A DNA stretch of 64,000 nt. Origin: Plantago elongata (Eukaryota; Streptophyta; Magnoliopsida; Lamiales; Plantaginaceae). A program made the position numbers and the translations under genes. Under the pieces are notes generated by a model. That model made no database searches. It was not told the DNA's origin and was given only the letters and a program-made list of their open reading frames with translations. Positions 36,519-49,215 of this stretch are shown here, one piece after another (the stretch's first letter is position 1; every line of letters begins with the position of its first letter). Location: NCBI GenBank assembly GCA_036897095.1, contig JAYMSP010000199.1, forward strand, positions 1 through 64,000, given 5' to 3'.

Positions 36519-39500
36519 ATGATTATAATTAGAAGCAGCAAGCTTTTTTTGCTTCTGTTTGTTTTCAAGTGTGTTAATGGTGATGAATTGGTGATTGAAG
36601 AAGATGGAATGGAAGAGGAACAGAGGAAGATTTGGATAAAAAATTGTATGAAATGAAGGAAGGAGGTTTTTGGAGATGAGGATGATGGGTGATTTATAGG
36701 TGGAGAATAGGTGGGAATGCAGCAAGTTGTTTTGGGCAGAAGGTGGAAAACCCGAATTCCAAAACCAGTTGCGCAAATAATTCCAAAAAATTACAATGTG
36801 TACGTACGGTTACCATACGATTTTAATAATATCAAAACTTAAAATAAATTTAACAGATTAATATTAATTCAATTTTAATTATATTAAAGTTTAATAGAAA
36901 GTTGTATCGGAATTGATATAGTATTTCATGAATCTTTAGTGAGCTATATTCACATTTTGAAATAATGAATTTATTAATAATTGTGTTCTATTGTATAGCC
37001 ACGAAGACGATTATACATACCATATAAAACATTCTAGAGTGTTCGGTCCCTTACCATCTATACTAAACTTTCTCTATACAAATACTACGTTCAAGTGTAT
37101 GAATTTAATCGAGGGTAGCGTATGAAATGTTGGTGGAACCTAGTTAATAAAGAGAGGAAGAAAATTGGAGCATTTCCCATGTTTAATTGGTTTGATGTAG
37201 GTTTCAAAACCTTATCATCATAATCTATGGTTACTAGAAACAAACAAAACAGAATAAGTGGATGAGAACATACGCTATATATATCCCGGGTTTTTAATGG
37301 AGAAAAGGATTTCTAGGGGGAGAGAAACCTAAAAAGGTCGATGATAAGGGCTAAAAGTGAATCAATTGTGTTTTTTAGGGGTTGTTTTTGTTCTTATCAA
37401 TGAGCGATGATGGATAGATAGAGATGGAGAAAGTGAAAGTTGATGAAGCATTTGCGGTGGAGAGTGAATTCGCGGAAACTTCCAACACCAGCTATATTCA
37501 ACTTTGACAGACAATAACAATACTACTAGTACTACTACTGGACTTACTATGCATTTTCAGCTCCATTTTCTTTATAATCAGGTACTCGGGACCCAAAGTT
37601 CCGACACAAAAGGGACCATTGTCAATAATAAGGAGAGTCTGATTGATATAGAATTTGAATGGTCATTTGGATAGATTTGGGTGAAATTGTGTTTGGAATG
37701 GAATTGAAATGAAATGGTAGTATTTAAATTGTATTTCCAAATCAATGTTCATCGAGCCAAATGAACCGATTTGAATCTCATGCCAAACAGCTCCTTGTTC
37801 TCGTGTTTTGATTTCTAATAATTTACAATATTTATCTTCAAAATAATTTAATATATATAATTTAAACACCCTTTAAAGTTCGAATCTTTAATCGACCTCT
37901 GATACCTTAAAATAATAATGCATCATGAATCCCACAATCTTACAAGGGTAGTCATAAAAAAATCTTCACTGTGATCTCAGCCGAATCTGCCAATCTGGAT
38001 ACTGCTCATGGGAAAATGTTCCATAAATGTGGGATTTGGGAGAGTTTTGGGGTGATATTGAACAGCTTCAGAATTTTAGGGACTAGTTTGCAATTTTTGG
38101 AGATGCTTGTTAAGTTTGTTTAGTGAGAAAGAGCTTGGACTATTTGGCGTCAACAATCCGGCATTAAGTGCGTGTTTGCAAATGGTTATATACATTACTT
38201 TTTTCTTTTTTCAGCTTCTATTAAAAATTAATTAAAGTTGAATTTAAATAAAAGTTATTAATCTTTAATATATCATATAAAAAACAGCTTAAAATTGTAA
38301 AAGAATAAGTTGTAGTGTTTGTAAAAATTAACTTAATTAATTATTTTAATTGAAAAAAAGCTATCACTTGCTTAAAGCACTATTGGGTTGCTTCTCTGCT
38401 TTTAACGGTTATATGTTTTTTTTAGAGAAGTTACAGCATAAGTCATAATTTAAAATACTAAATAATCAATTTTCCTACTTCAAACTCACAAAAGTATTTT
38501 TTTAAACATTTGCAAATACAACTTAATTCTTTAAAAATTGCCTATTTTTTCTACATATTAGCATCAATATGAGTGTTAGAACTTTAGAACGAATCATGTA
38601 AATGAAAATCAAACATTTTACTAGCTCTTGATTTTCTTATTATTTTATGAATGTAGGATATTTTGAGGTGTTGAATTAATTGTGTTTTTATTCCAACTTG
38701 CCAACTTGTTTAACCTATGGAGTTTTGAATAATTGAAAACCCAAAAAGTAACAATAAATTTTCAAGGAAATATCGGATGTTACTCTATGACTTAAAGATC
38801 TAATTGACTAAAGCAAAGTAGATCTCAAATCCTTCTTTGCTTCATTTTATTAAGTGTAAGATGGTAGTCTTAGTTTTGGATTACGTATCCAATTTGAATG
38901 ACCTTAACAAAGTGTTAACCTCTGACCACTTTGTAACTATTTCTTATTTAATAAATTAAATTTATACAACTAATCATCCACAGTACACGAAAATAAATCA
39001 TCTTCTAAATCAATATTTAATTGAATGTAACAATTTTTTGTACAACAATAAAAAACTTTGAATTATTTAGTCTACATTAAAAAATCATTTGGAAGGCTAG
39101 TTTTCTATTACAAATTTTATTTGAAAATTTACTTTATTCTTGAATTATACATGTTTTATCGATCTCTTATACCCTTTAATGGATAAGTTAATTATTAATT
39201 AAGATTAATTCATAATTTTAATGGATAAATTAATTATTAATTAAGATTAATTCATAATTTTAAATGAAAAATAAACAATAGTTCAAGAAATATAGTAAAA
39301 ATGTTTACTGTTAATGACCAGTATGTAATTTATGTGTAAATGTAATTTTTTATTTGGTGTTAATAGATTTATTTTTAAAATATTATATAAAGTTCTATGT
39401 GACTGAGTAAGTAGTTGTATATTATATGTACTTGATTATAATTTTTTTAATAGTTATTAAGTACTTAACTGGAATTTTAAGGTGTTACTAATTATTAATT

Positions 39501-41198
39501 AGTTGTGAAAATTATCAAACACTTACTTGAAAGTTGCATCTATTAATTTATAATGCTAAATTGACATTTTAAATTGCATCCATCAATTTATAAGTAGGAA
39601 TTTAATGAGAATTCAATACAATAAAATATTAAGATATAAAGGAGCTTGTTTTGTTTTATTGGGGATAATCTGAAAATAAAAATAACGTAATAAAAAAATA
39701 GATTACTCTTGAGTTATTAAAATGAGATCAGTACATATCAATTTCTCTAACAAAATATCACATTGTTGCAAATTGCAACACCTAATTAAGTGTACACGGG
39801 AGTTGATGAACTGGTATCCATCCCATTCTCAACTTTAACATCTTTCAGTCTCGTGAAGGCCATCAAATACAAAAGCAACTCTCTAGCAACCCACTATAAG
39901 CATTAAAGCACTGTAACATCACTATGTTACTTTATTTTTCTAACTCTTCTGTTCAAATGTGTTAGTACTACACTTGTTTTGGTAAAGTGGTTATGTTACA
40001 CTGTTACAGGATGTTAAATTTGCTTCATATAGAAGACAATAGAATCGTCTGACCTGACATATCATTTCGTGATCATCTTTGCATGTGATATACCACTGCT
40101 ACATGTTAATTAAAGTCGATATACATCACGCAAGTTGGGTGACATTTGGCTGTACAGTTTTGTACCCTCTCAAAATCAACGTACGTTCTTGATTCATTGT
40201 AATTGATGAATTGGAGAGGAGATTCATTCAAATTAGTCGAATTATCAGTAGATTTATTAGGTGTAAATTGAAGTTCAAAATCATTAGATTTGTTCGAAGT
40301 TAATATATGGTGACGAACTTGGATTGAGGAACGGAGCGTTGAGGCCCCCTACTGCCCTACATGTTTAACAAAGTGCCCAGGCGCTAAATTAAACAGCGCA
40401 AAACTTAAAAGGAAATCAGACAGTAGTATCGAATTACTTGCATAAAAGAAACTTCGAATACTTCACATCTTCCGGGAACTAAAAAATGTGGGTTGGCTGA
40501 AGCCTGAAGGCATTCTCAGCTAATGGTCTGTCATTAGACTCATTACTACAGTTTATAGAAGACATAAAAATAAACCAGAACAACTGTACCAGCATAATCC
40601 ACAGCTCAATATAAAGAGTGAACGAGCTATATAACTCCGATCATTAACCACACCACGCCCTTGTGTAGACAGGGGTGACATATTATATACCTACTACTTT
40701 GCGATTCTACTAAGAGCCAGAAAAAAGCAACTTACCATGGGTTAACCATCAAGGCACGGAGCTTGATTCTCAAGTTAAATTACAAAAGCTCCTGCAAGCT
40801 CAGACCCTCTCCTTGAAGCATTTTGCATTAAATTTCAATGATATACAGCATATTTTTAATAGCTTTGAAGGAATCAAACATAAAATTTAAATCTACGAAC
40901 CTTCGGAAAACAATCACATTCCAGATAGTCTCCTTGCACATTTATTGAAGTAATTTACAGGGAAGGTTCTTGCATACAACAGCAAACTATATACAAACTG
41001 GAGGGCTCTTGTCACAAAAAGAACAAGCCCTTAAACAGTTTCCGAAAGCAGATAATTAAACATGAAGCATATTGGCAGCCCAAACTGCTTATACATTGGT
41101 CTTTATGATTATTTAAGGTGAAAATAAGGGAAATGTAGCAAGTACAGTTACAAAGTTCTGATGTTACAAAAAACAACAAGAGACGCATTATTTTGAAC
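36519..41198. other. AT-rich intergenic region
   Basis: No gene supported. The first 250 bases are the rest of the bZIP leader and promoter (CT-rich on the minus strand). A perfect-looking 42-bp tandem duplication is at 39181-39264. The stretch 37630-37800 resembles 44640-44780 in short words. The last 300 bases before 41199 are the probable 3' UTR of the MAP kinase. Confidence 0.5.
39181..39264. repeat. 42-bp tandem duplication
   Basis: Two adjacent copies starting GGATAARTTAATTATTAATT at 39181 and 39223 differ at one or two bases. The near identity suggests a recent duplication in AT-rich DNA. Confidence 0.85.
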
Positions 41199-42686
41199 TT
41201 ACATGCTGACCTCCATATTTGCTGCTGCACCTTCAGGATGATAGTGCAGTATTTCGCCCCACATCATCTCCCTAATCATCTCTTCCCCTAAATCCTCATC
41301 TATGTCAAGATTAAGCGGTACTTGGGCAGGAGGGTCACATCTTGGGTCATACAAAGGAGACATGTATGGGTGTTGAAGTGCTTCAGTTACCCCAATCCTC
41401 TTTGAGGGATCGAAAACGAGCATTTTTTGTAACAGGTCAATGGCAAGAGGATGAGCTTGTGGGTAGAGACGGGATAACGGGCTTCCGGGTGAATATGGAA
41501 GAGTTTTAATGTACTTCCTTGCTTTTGGGTTATCAATAAACGCCAGATCCTCTTCCCTTTGACTGCCAAGGATGTTGATGATAAGTTTAAGCTGGTTAAG
41601 ACACTCTGTGCCAGGGAAAATGGGCTTCCTACCAAGAAGTTCGGCAAAGATACAACCAACAGACCACACATCAATTGATGTGCCATAATTGTCACAGCAG
41701 AGTAGAAGCTCTGGGGCACGGTACCATCGAGTCACGACATACTCCGTCATGAATTGACCTTTACTGCTGTTTGTGCGTGCAAGTCCAAAATCACATATTT
41801 TAAGATCACAGTTTGCATTGATTAATAGGTTTCCAGGCTTCAGGTCACGGTGAAGAATGTTTGCCGAGTGTAGATATTTCAATCCCCTTAGTAGCTGCAT
41901 TGATAAATTTGAGAAGAACAGTAATTAATCTATGTATCAGGCACCACAAAGTTGGAGAGGAGGGAGGGGGATGTGTGGACATACACACACTGCACAGATA
42001 TGCATAGACATAAGTATGCATGTTTACATACAAATATGCACACAGAGAAGAAGAGATCTGGGTAATAAGTTGCACCGAAGTTCCTGGACACATGCATTAT
42101 AAAATCATAAATCATCTGGCCATCAGGGTAACGAAGACATTTTCTTCAGGCATAACATGTTCTTGAAATGTTCACAAGTAAATCACAAGAACTAATAATG
42201 TAACGCATTTCAACAAGAAGGTGATTCATCCATGATTATGATTTCAGTGTATCTTAAAAGTACCTGGAATAGGAAATACTGGCAATGATCATTTGAAAGT
42301 GTCTGTGAAGACTTAATGATCTGATGTAAATCAGTATCCATAAGCTCATAAACCAAGTAAACGTCCTTGAAGTTACCCTTTTGAATGGGCAACATCACAT
42401 CTTTAAGTCCAATTACATTTTCATGTCTGAGGTGTCGGAGAAGTTTTAGCTCACGCAATGTTCTCAGTGCATCAATACGGTTTTCAAAGGCATTGTGTAT
42501 TTTCTTGATTGCGACCTTCTCATTGGTATCCCGGTTGACAGAAGAACACACAATGCCATAGGCGCCTCGACCAATAGGCTTAATTGGTACATACTTTGTG
42601 TCGATCTCAAAAAGAGTCTGCCACATTGAGAAGTAATGCTTTCCTTGTGTTCTAATTCCATTTGGAGGTTCTACGGGCGTTGCCAT
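41199..42686 (-). CDS. Group C mitogen-activated protein kinase (MPK1/2/7/14, NTF3-like)
   Basis: Two coding exons, 42264-42686 and 41199-41894, join at Gln141-Leu142 to 372 residues. All kinase motifs are seen: the Gly loop IGRGAYGIV (38-46), catalytic Lys61 in [13 protein letters not shown] (156-163), DFG (176-178), and the activation loop with the dual phosphorylation site Thr191-Glu192-Tyr193, followed by [10 protein letters not shown]. The C-terminal common docking region has [10 protein letters not shown]. The two-exon structure, TEY loop and a C-terminus ending soon after the kinase domain mark plant group C. In Arabidopsis this group works downstream of MKK3 in ABA and stress signalling. 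A 5' UTR intron is likely (acceptor at 42697, donor near 43737). The protein looks complete and active. Confidence 0.95.
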
Positions 42687-42696
42687 ACTACTGATA

Positions 42697-43737
42697 CTAT
42701 AAACAAAAAGCACAGACATAAATAATAATGTGCTGAAGATGTGAGAATTTATAATATACAGACAAATCGAATCACCAATATTCCAATGAGAAAGCCATAT
42801 AGATGCAGTCATGCAGCAACACAAATTAGAATTTCCATCTTCAACACGATCATAAAAGATAAAAGGTTCAGTAGTTGTTGCAACATCTAAGAAGTCCCAG
42901 ACTTGTACAGATGGATATCATATCACTAGCTAGCTATAAATATCATACAAACCAAAAGACATGATGAAGAATAAGAATCACAACTTGGGAATCATATTAC
43001 GAAAGTGCAGTAATTTACATCACCATAACCAAAGTCTAGAAATTTATAATGTATAAGCATTTAAAGTTTTAGCAGGACAGCTGACAGCAGAACGAAAGAC
43101 TAATAATGCTTGCATTCTATGTCAAAAAATTTGGATAAGGGTATACTTCATTGTAAGATTGGAGGTCTTACAACGAGCTAACCAACATACAATGAACTGC
43201 CCTATAACTTACACCAAGGACATCTTATTCGAGCTTCATGAACAAAAAACAACTGAAAGACCGTTCAGTAGCTGCCCATTTCAGCTGTATGCCCCTGAGC
43301 AGGAGATGCAAAACTGCAAATACTGTACAGAAAATTCACGAAAACAAAGGTAAAATTCCCAGATCACTGAAACACCGAATCAAGATTCAATTTTTAAGAT
43401 CCCAATTTATTCCATAAGCCGTTGAATAAAATTACAAAGATACTCTTCAAGCAACACAACCATCACTTCATTACCATAATTGAACCTGTGACATAAATTC
43501 TCCCACAGACAAGTAAAACAGATTGCCAGACACTACTCATTACCAAATAAGGAAACTTACAGACTCACTCCAATTCATAGAATTCAAGAAAAACTGGCAC
43601 AAATTAAATAGAAAAATCAACAATTCAAGATTACTTACTTCTGAACAGAAACTAATCAACAGTTCCTCTAAATTGCAACAAAATTGCTCATATTTCCATC
43701 TGAGAAGCAGAAACCCTCGAGAATTGGCTTGTTTGAC
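42697..43737 (-). other. Probable 5' UTR intron of the MAP kinase gene
   Basis: On the minus strand the ATG is preceded by TTTGTTTATAG and ten leader bases, a good acceptor. An upstream CAG-GTCAAAC at 43737 could be the donor. The frames within this stretch have no coding features. Other donors are possible. Confidence 0.5.
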
Positions 43738-43949
43738 CTGCGATTTTCCGGTGAGGTTGGAGCTGATGAATTCTAGCTAAGTTTCAGCACATCGGGTCTG
43801 CAGCAATAAATTAGCATCTAAATTAATAATCGAAATTGTAATAATAATAAATAAATAATCAGATTTGTGAGTATATTGGGATGATTCGTTTTGTGGTCGC
43901 AATCAAGAGAAGGAGTATGAGTGAGTGATGAATCAAAGTATACAGACTG

Positions 43950-43963
43950 ACCCTTTTATATTT
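43950..43963 (-). promoter_or_regulatory. TATA box of the MAP kinase gene
   Basis: The minus strand reads AAATATAAAAGGG here, about 210 bases upstream of the proposed 5' UTR donor. It is a strong TATA element with a plausible start site near 43920-43930. Confidence 0.55.
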
Positions 43964-44889
43964 TTAAAAGCTTCTTCGATGAATGAATGTAGGAAGACGT
44001 TGTAATTAAAATATTCATATTTTTATGATTATTTTTAGAAAAAGATAACTTTCTTTTTAGGAGATATATATTTCTGCCATCCCAATAAAACAACTTTATA
44101 AATTCATTATCTTTTACATTTAAATTACAAATTACTAATTTCATAGCTAGGAAAATAAAATTGTTGACACTTTAAGAGGTAACATTCTAAAGTTTTACAT
44201 AGTTGTTAATAATACTAATAATAATAAAGTGTACATTTTTTTCCGAAATACATCCATAAAATGGATGGCTTATTGAAATTTAAGTGTGCATGTAAATGTA
44301 GATATTATTTTTATATTAATTAAATTTAATTCATAGGCAATTGTGATAAATTATTGACTTAAAAAGTTAGATCTCTACGAATTAGTGGTTAATGTTTGAT
44401 CCTAATAATAGGGAGGGAGTATAGTACCATGTTCAATCCCGAATACAGTACATGGGTGGCCATGTAGCTGAACTAACTTATCCCCAACGCTATTCTGCAT
44501 TTCTTTTTAAAAGGTAAAAGTTAACATTGCCCAGGAATGGAATGGAATGGATACATCACACATGATACTTTATGTTTTGAATCTTAGCCATTTTTCTAGA
44601 TCAGAAGGTTGGAAAACGTTTTTGACAATGTTCATGTATGAGTCTAAAGAATAATGTGAAAGATTCTAGGGACGGATTGAGATAGAATTTGAGTGGTATT
44701 TTCAATTGAAATAGAATTTTTTTTACAAAATATTCGATTTGAGTGGGGAAATAGTCGCTCCCCAGTGGTATGACAAACAAGACCCTAATTTTCTTTGTTG
44801 TCACGTGTGTATCTCACCTCAGGACCTCACTCCTGTCCTGAGCATCTCCTCCTTTCATAGTGAACACACATAATATTGCAATTTAATCA

Positions 44890-45095
44890 CTCCGTTCCAA
44901 TTTCAGTTTAATACGATATTGAACATAAAATTTAATAAAAGAGTTGATGATAAGGTAAGATATGGACGGAATAAAACTATGGTAAATATTGGATAATGTA
45001 AGAGATATCATACATAAAGTGAGAGATCTAACTTTATTTAAAGTATAGTTGAGATTGACTGAAATGAAACGCGATAAGATGAAGTTGGGACGATG
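44890..45095. mobile_element. Small TIR element (MITE-like)
   Basis: Left end CTCCGTTCCAATTTCAGTTT and the inverted right end CGTCCCAACTTCATCTTA can be aligned as an imperfect terminal inverted repeat of about 18 bp. The interior is AT-rich without a frame. No clear target duplication was found, so the family is open. Confidence 0.5.
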
Positions 45096-45844
45096 AAGAT
45101 ATATTATATTATGTAACTTGTGTCTTAATTTTCATGCTATGTTGTACTGTTTTTTCTACAAATGAAATTCGAAAAAGAAAGAAAATTCTTTTAAGTCAAT
45201 GATCGTGTTCCACAACTCCTCTCAGGCATGGACACACTAAGTGTTCAGGGACAACAATTACTACCCCTGAATTTTAACCTAAAAATGATCAATATACTCT
45301 TAGAAATTAGTTTATTCACGGATGAAATCATTTAATTCATAAATATTTAATAAAATTAGAAAATATTAAAAATTATATTCAGCCGTACAAACAAATTTAA
45401 CTAAAAATGCAAGAATCTCGTCAAAAAATTTGAAGAATTTAACAGTAAAATATAATTAAAACTGTGTTAATATTGAATTAATTAATTAAATAAATAAATA
45501 ATATACTTAATTGATGTAATATTTTATATTTTTAAATATATAATTGTATATCGTGGTTGTTATGTATTTTAAAGTTACTATAAATAAGTAATGTATCATA
45601 TTTTTATGCGTTGAAAATTACTATATATAAACATAATTCGAACATAATAATGTGAAACACATAAAATTATTGTATTAAGTATAAATTTAATAGTTCATAA
45701 CTTGTTGCATTTTGTTATGTTTAACGATTGCTACATCTGATTATTTTTTTTACGTCCGTCTCTGACTTCTCTATCTTTGTGTCATAGTTACCGTGTATGA
45801 GTAATTATTTGTTCTTTATGTTATATATTATATATCTATAGTAG

Positions 45845-46130
45845 TGAGACACGTGTGATTCAAAATCATAACTCGGTCAATTCAAATTTAATACATATTT
45901 CCTTTAAAGTGAGGTAATTGCATATGGGTATGTGATGCAAATGGATCGTCTGGAACTGCATAACCTAAAATAGACGAATGGTTGGATCTGAACATAGTTA
46001 TCTCATCAGACATTCTTAAGAAGGATGCCAACAATTTAATGGAGTACATTCTTGTATATGCTTACTATGTTAAAAGGAAAAAATGTACATGTTAATTAGG
46101 CTAATGAACTTCTCCATCTATCTTTAACTA
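45845..46130. repeat. Direct repeat flanking the 48.5-kb gene, left copy
   Basis: It shares with 49870-50165 the ordered words GTGTGATTCAAA.TCATA, GGTAATTGCA, CAAATGGA.C.TC.GGAACT, CATAACCTAAAAT, ACGAATG, and AATGGAGTA, then TTCTCCATCTA. The copies are moderately diverged. Confidence 0.65.
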
Positions 46131-47044
46131 TTATTATTTCGAACACTATTTCATTTATAATGATTCGAGGTTCATTATTAAAACACATTTACATTCTTAA
46201 TCATTTAAAAGTCGTTGAAAAATCAACAAAATATATATAAATAATACTATAAAATTATTAGAATATTTATAAATAAAATACTTAGAATCGGATAATATAA
46301 AGTTTATAAATATGTACACGTGTACAATGTTAGTATGTGTATAAGTTTGTTTACATTCTTAAATTTTGAGCAATTTGTAAATTTAAATGCTTGTTGTGTA
46401 AGGCGCAAGACAAAATCGATATAAGTGATCCGATCATACATGAACTGCATCATTCAAAAGGATCGGGTCTTGACCCTGCAGTGAGGCGATGAAGTAGCAT
46501 TTTGCAATGGAACATAAACTTTCAATTTTACCTATGTGTTTACGAATGGACATAAAAGTACACATGGTGATGTTTTTGAGTTTGCCTAATAAGATGAGTT
46601 GATCGGTAGTGATTGGTATGTATTAAAAGTCATGATTCAAATATTGATCGACGAATTTACAAGTATTGATAAAAAAAAAATGCAATTGTAATTTTATCGA
46701 CCCACCAAATCATCGATCTGCAATTGAAATACATGATTATTCGATCTCAATTCGTGAATTGCTCATTGAATTAAAATAAGTAATTAACGTTAACCAGATT
46801 AGTCCACTGGACTAATCATGATTAGTCCACTGATGATAGGAAGTCCCAAAGAAATAGAAAAGAAAAGTATAATACCCTTGGGCTTATCATCCCACAAACC
46901 TAGCCTGCCTACCCACCCACGTTTTTTAATAGAAAAGAGAGTAAAGGACGGGAAGCAAGCAGCAATACGAAGGTATTCACGGCTGCAGGAAGAAATTCAC
47001 GGTTGCAATTTCTCTTCTTCTCCACGCTAAACATCCCAGGCGAA

Positions 47045-48560
47045 GTAGGTCTGTTCCTTATCCCTTCAATTTATTTTCTTTTTTCGTAATTGGGGGGTTT
47101 TGGCCATGAACGCATTATCGAGAATTAAGGAGAATTAGACCTGGAAAACGTTCCGGTACGAGAATTCGGCGCCGGGGACGTCCCATACGGGGACTCGAGG
47201 GATTTGGACGTCCCCGGCTTCATAGGTACCGGTAGACCATTATATTGATTAATCAGTTAATGTGTTGCAGTAACTATGAGCTGTTTTTATCAAGTATATA
47301 ATCTTTTGATGAATTACATCTGTTGGATGTACCTAGTGTTGGATGTATGAGAAACTAAGGGAATGCACCTAATACTTGTCTAGTTGGTGGGTGGCCTAGT
47401 ATATGAGGTGTGTGCAAATTAGGGGAATGCGGTTAATATTTGGTTCAATGGTGGTGTGAGTTTCCTAATATTTAAGTTGTGTTAATGGATAGAGACAATC
47501 TAACTCTTTTGTCATCTTGGATGATCTTCTAAGAGAATGGAGGGAGTAAATAAAGGATACGTCTACAGTTTTCGTTTAAAGGTTATATCAAGTGTCTATT
47601 ACAAATTAAAACCTGATAATATACGCGAGTGTTCTACAACAATTCAGACTAAAATGAATCAAGACTAGGACCATGAAGCAAGGGATTAACTGCTGCCACA
47701 TTAAACCTGCAAAGTAACATCCCAAAGAAGTTCTTCACAATCTTCCTGTCCAGATTAGAAACATCCTCTAAGGCCTAAGCATGTATTATTTCTATCACTG
47801 CATAGTGCATATGCTCTAACCCCCAACCAGGGATAATATATATTAATATTCCAAAAAGTTTCTTTTCCATACCCTTAAAGAGTATGTCAGTTTCTTGGCA
47901 TTGTCTAGGACAATGTGCATATTCCCAATACGATCCAACTCCAGCATCAACCATGCCAAATTACATAAAGGAAAGGTGGTCGATTGATTTCTCCGTCAAA
48001 TCAAGAAAGAAAGAACATTTGATGCTGGGTTGAGTGTTTCATTCTCTCCCTTTCTTTAAAACAATAGTAAAGGTGTAACCCTGTTCACCTAGTGGTTTTA
48101 ATTTGCATGGCCTATTCCTAGTCTTTTGCCTAGAGACTCTTGCAATTTTGAATCAGTGTTGTCCTAAAAGGCTAATCACCTGGCAGTGAATACATTAAAG
48201 ACACTTGGAATGTGAATCTTGTTTTTGCATCCCTCACAGTTGTTGCATGGAATTTCATGTTGAATATTATACAGTTCGTCGTTTCGGGGTTAACTCATTT
48301 TGATTACTTTTCTGTGTGTAATGTGCATACGGTTTTCAGAATCCTCTCATGAGCAAACTTGATCGTCTTATTTTAATTGTGTTCCATTTCCTCCTCATGT
48401 TACTATAATTATGTTGTTTTGATACTGTCCAATCTCACTCAATTGTTTTTCTAAATGAATTTTCTTATCTAGTCTGAGTCATAAGAATCTGAATGTCTAT
48501 ATTTGTCGTAATCAACCAACTTTTTTGACATTTTATGCCATGGTAGTTGTATCTTGACAG
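47045..48560 (+). other. Probable 5' UTR intron of the 48.5-kb gene
   Basis: A donor-like GAA-GTAGGT at 47045 and the acceptor TTGACAG at 48560 frame about 1.5 kb directly before TGCTATGGAAG. Nothing coding is visible inside. It includes a GC-rich inverted repeat at 47153-47232. The upstream exon would be the leader near 46950-47044. Confidence 0.45.
47153..47232. repeat. GC-rich inverted repeat
   Basis: CCGGTACGAGAATTCGGCG then CCGGGGACGTCC on the left pairs with GGACGTCCCCGGC then TTCATAGGTACCGG on the right, around a short GGGACTCGAGGGA loop. The 80-bp block stands out by GC content from its AT-rich surroundings. It could be a small foldback element or a hAT-related terminal cluster. Confidence 0.75.
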
Positions 48561-48564
48561 TGCT

Positions 48565-49215
48565 ATGGAAGATTTTGTTTCTCGGCCTTCTATATATGGC
48601 TCAACCTATCTTGGGCAGGGAGAATCAGAGCTTTCAGCTGAAGATGTTGCCTGGGCAGATTCTTGCCTGGCCGAAGATCCTGAAATATCAGTCATCAACT
48701 GGAATTCTTCCAAAGATACTCCGCTGAAAACTATCAACACAAAACAAGAAAATAAGGAGTTTTTTTTTCAAACACCAATGGATGACTCACAAGGTTCAAG
48801 TGAAACAGACATTAGTATTGCAGCTCTTAGCAATGAAGTAGAAGAAGAACCAAAGGCTGATAATTCTGTAAACAGTGACATAGTTGATGATTTCTGGTCA
48901 AAGCACAAGGTGGAAGAAATATTCCTCCCTACCTACAATGAGAATCTAAAAGATCTTGGGTTGAGTGATGAGGAGACAGACTTGGGTTTTCTGCCATTTG
49001 AACCCGATCAATCCACTGAATTCAACATATTTACGGTATGGGATTTGGATATTCCTCCCGAGGAGGATAATCTCGTCGTGAAGTTGAAGAAGGCCCTTGT
49101 GGAAAGTAGTGTGGAGCCGGCAAATCCCATTTCTGATGATTCTAGAGCATGGAAAGATATCAAGGATGCTTCACTTGATGATCTCATATCCTGGATTGCA
49201 GATCTCCAAATTTAA
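48565..49215 (+). CDS. Uncharacterised acidic protein
   Basis: A single coding exon gives 216 residues from the ATG at 48565. I do not recognise the family. The protein is strongly acidic, with clusters such as EVEEEPK, SDEETDLGFLPFEPD and DIPPEEDN, and has no signal peptide or membrane segment. A conserved-looking N-terminal SAEDVAWADSCLAEDPE and a C-terminal ASLDDLISWIADLQI (possibly an amphipathic helix) frame it; such acidic and hydrophobic mixes occur in nuclear regulators, but this is only a guess. The codon pattern and long open frame argue for a real gene. The exon starts four bases after a splice acceptor, so a spliced 5' leader is likely. Confidence 0.75.
   Translation: MEDFVSRPSIYGSTYLGQGESELSAEDVAWADSCLAEDPEISVINWNSSKDTPLKTINTKQENKEFFFQTPMDDSQGSSETDISIAALSNEVEEEPKADNSVNSDIVDDFWSKHKVEEIFLPTYNENLKDLGLSDEETDLGFLPFEPDQSTEFNIFTVWDLDIPPEEDNLVVKLKKALVESSVEPANPISDDSRAWKDIKDASLDDLISWIADLQI

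Larger units (their letters stand above)
43964..46850. other. Intergenic between divergent MAPK and 48.5-kb gene
   Basis: No gene supported. A MITE-like stretch with ends CCGTTCCAATTTCAGTTTA and, inverted, CGTCCCAACTTCATCTTA lies at about 44890-45095. A repeat at about 45845-46130 recurs in direct orientation at 49870-50165. The remainder is AT-rich. Confidence 0.5.

Noticed and set aside
36519-36776. A 103-residue minus-strand frame including the end of uORF1
   Set aside because: It is an open extension of uORF1 through the pyrimidine-rich leader and promoter. Composition is Phe/Ser/Leu-rich by chance and no family feature is seen.
46818-47030. A 70-residue plus-strand frame before the acidic-protein gene
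   Set aside because: It overlaps the probable promoter and leader exon and shows no conserved motif.
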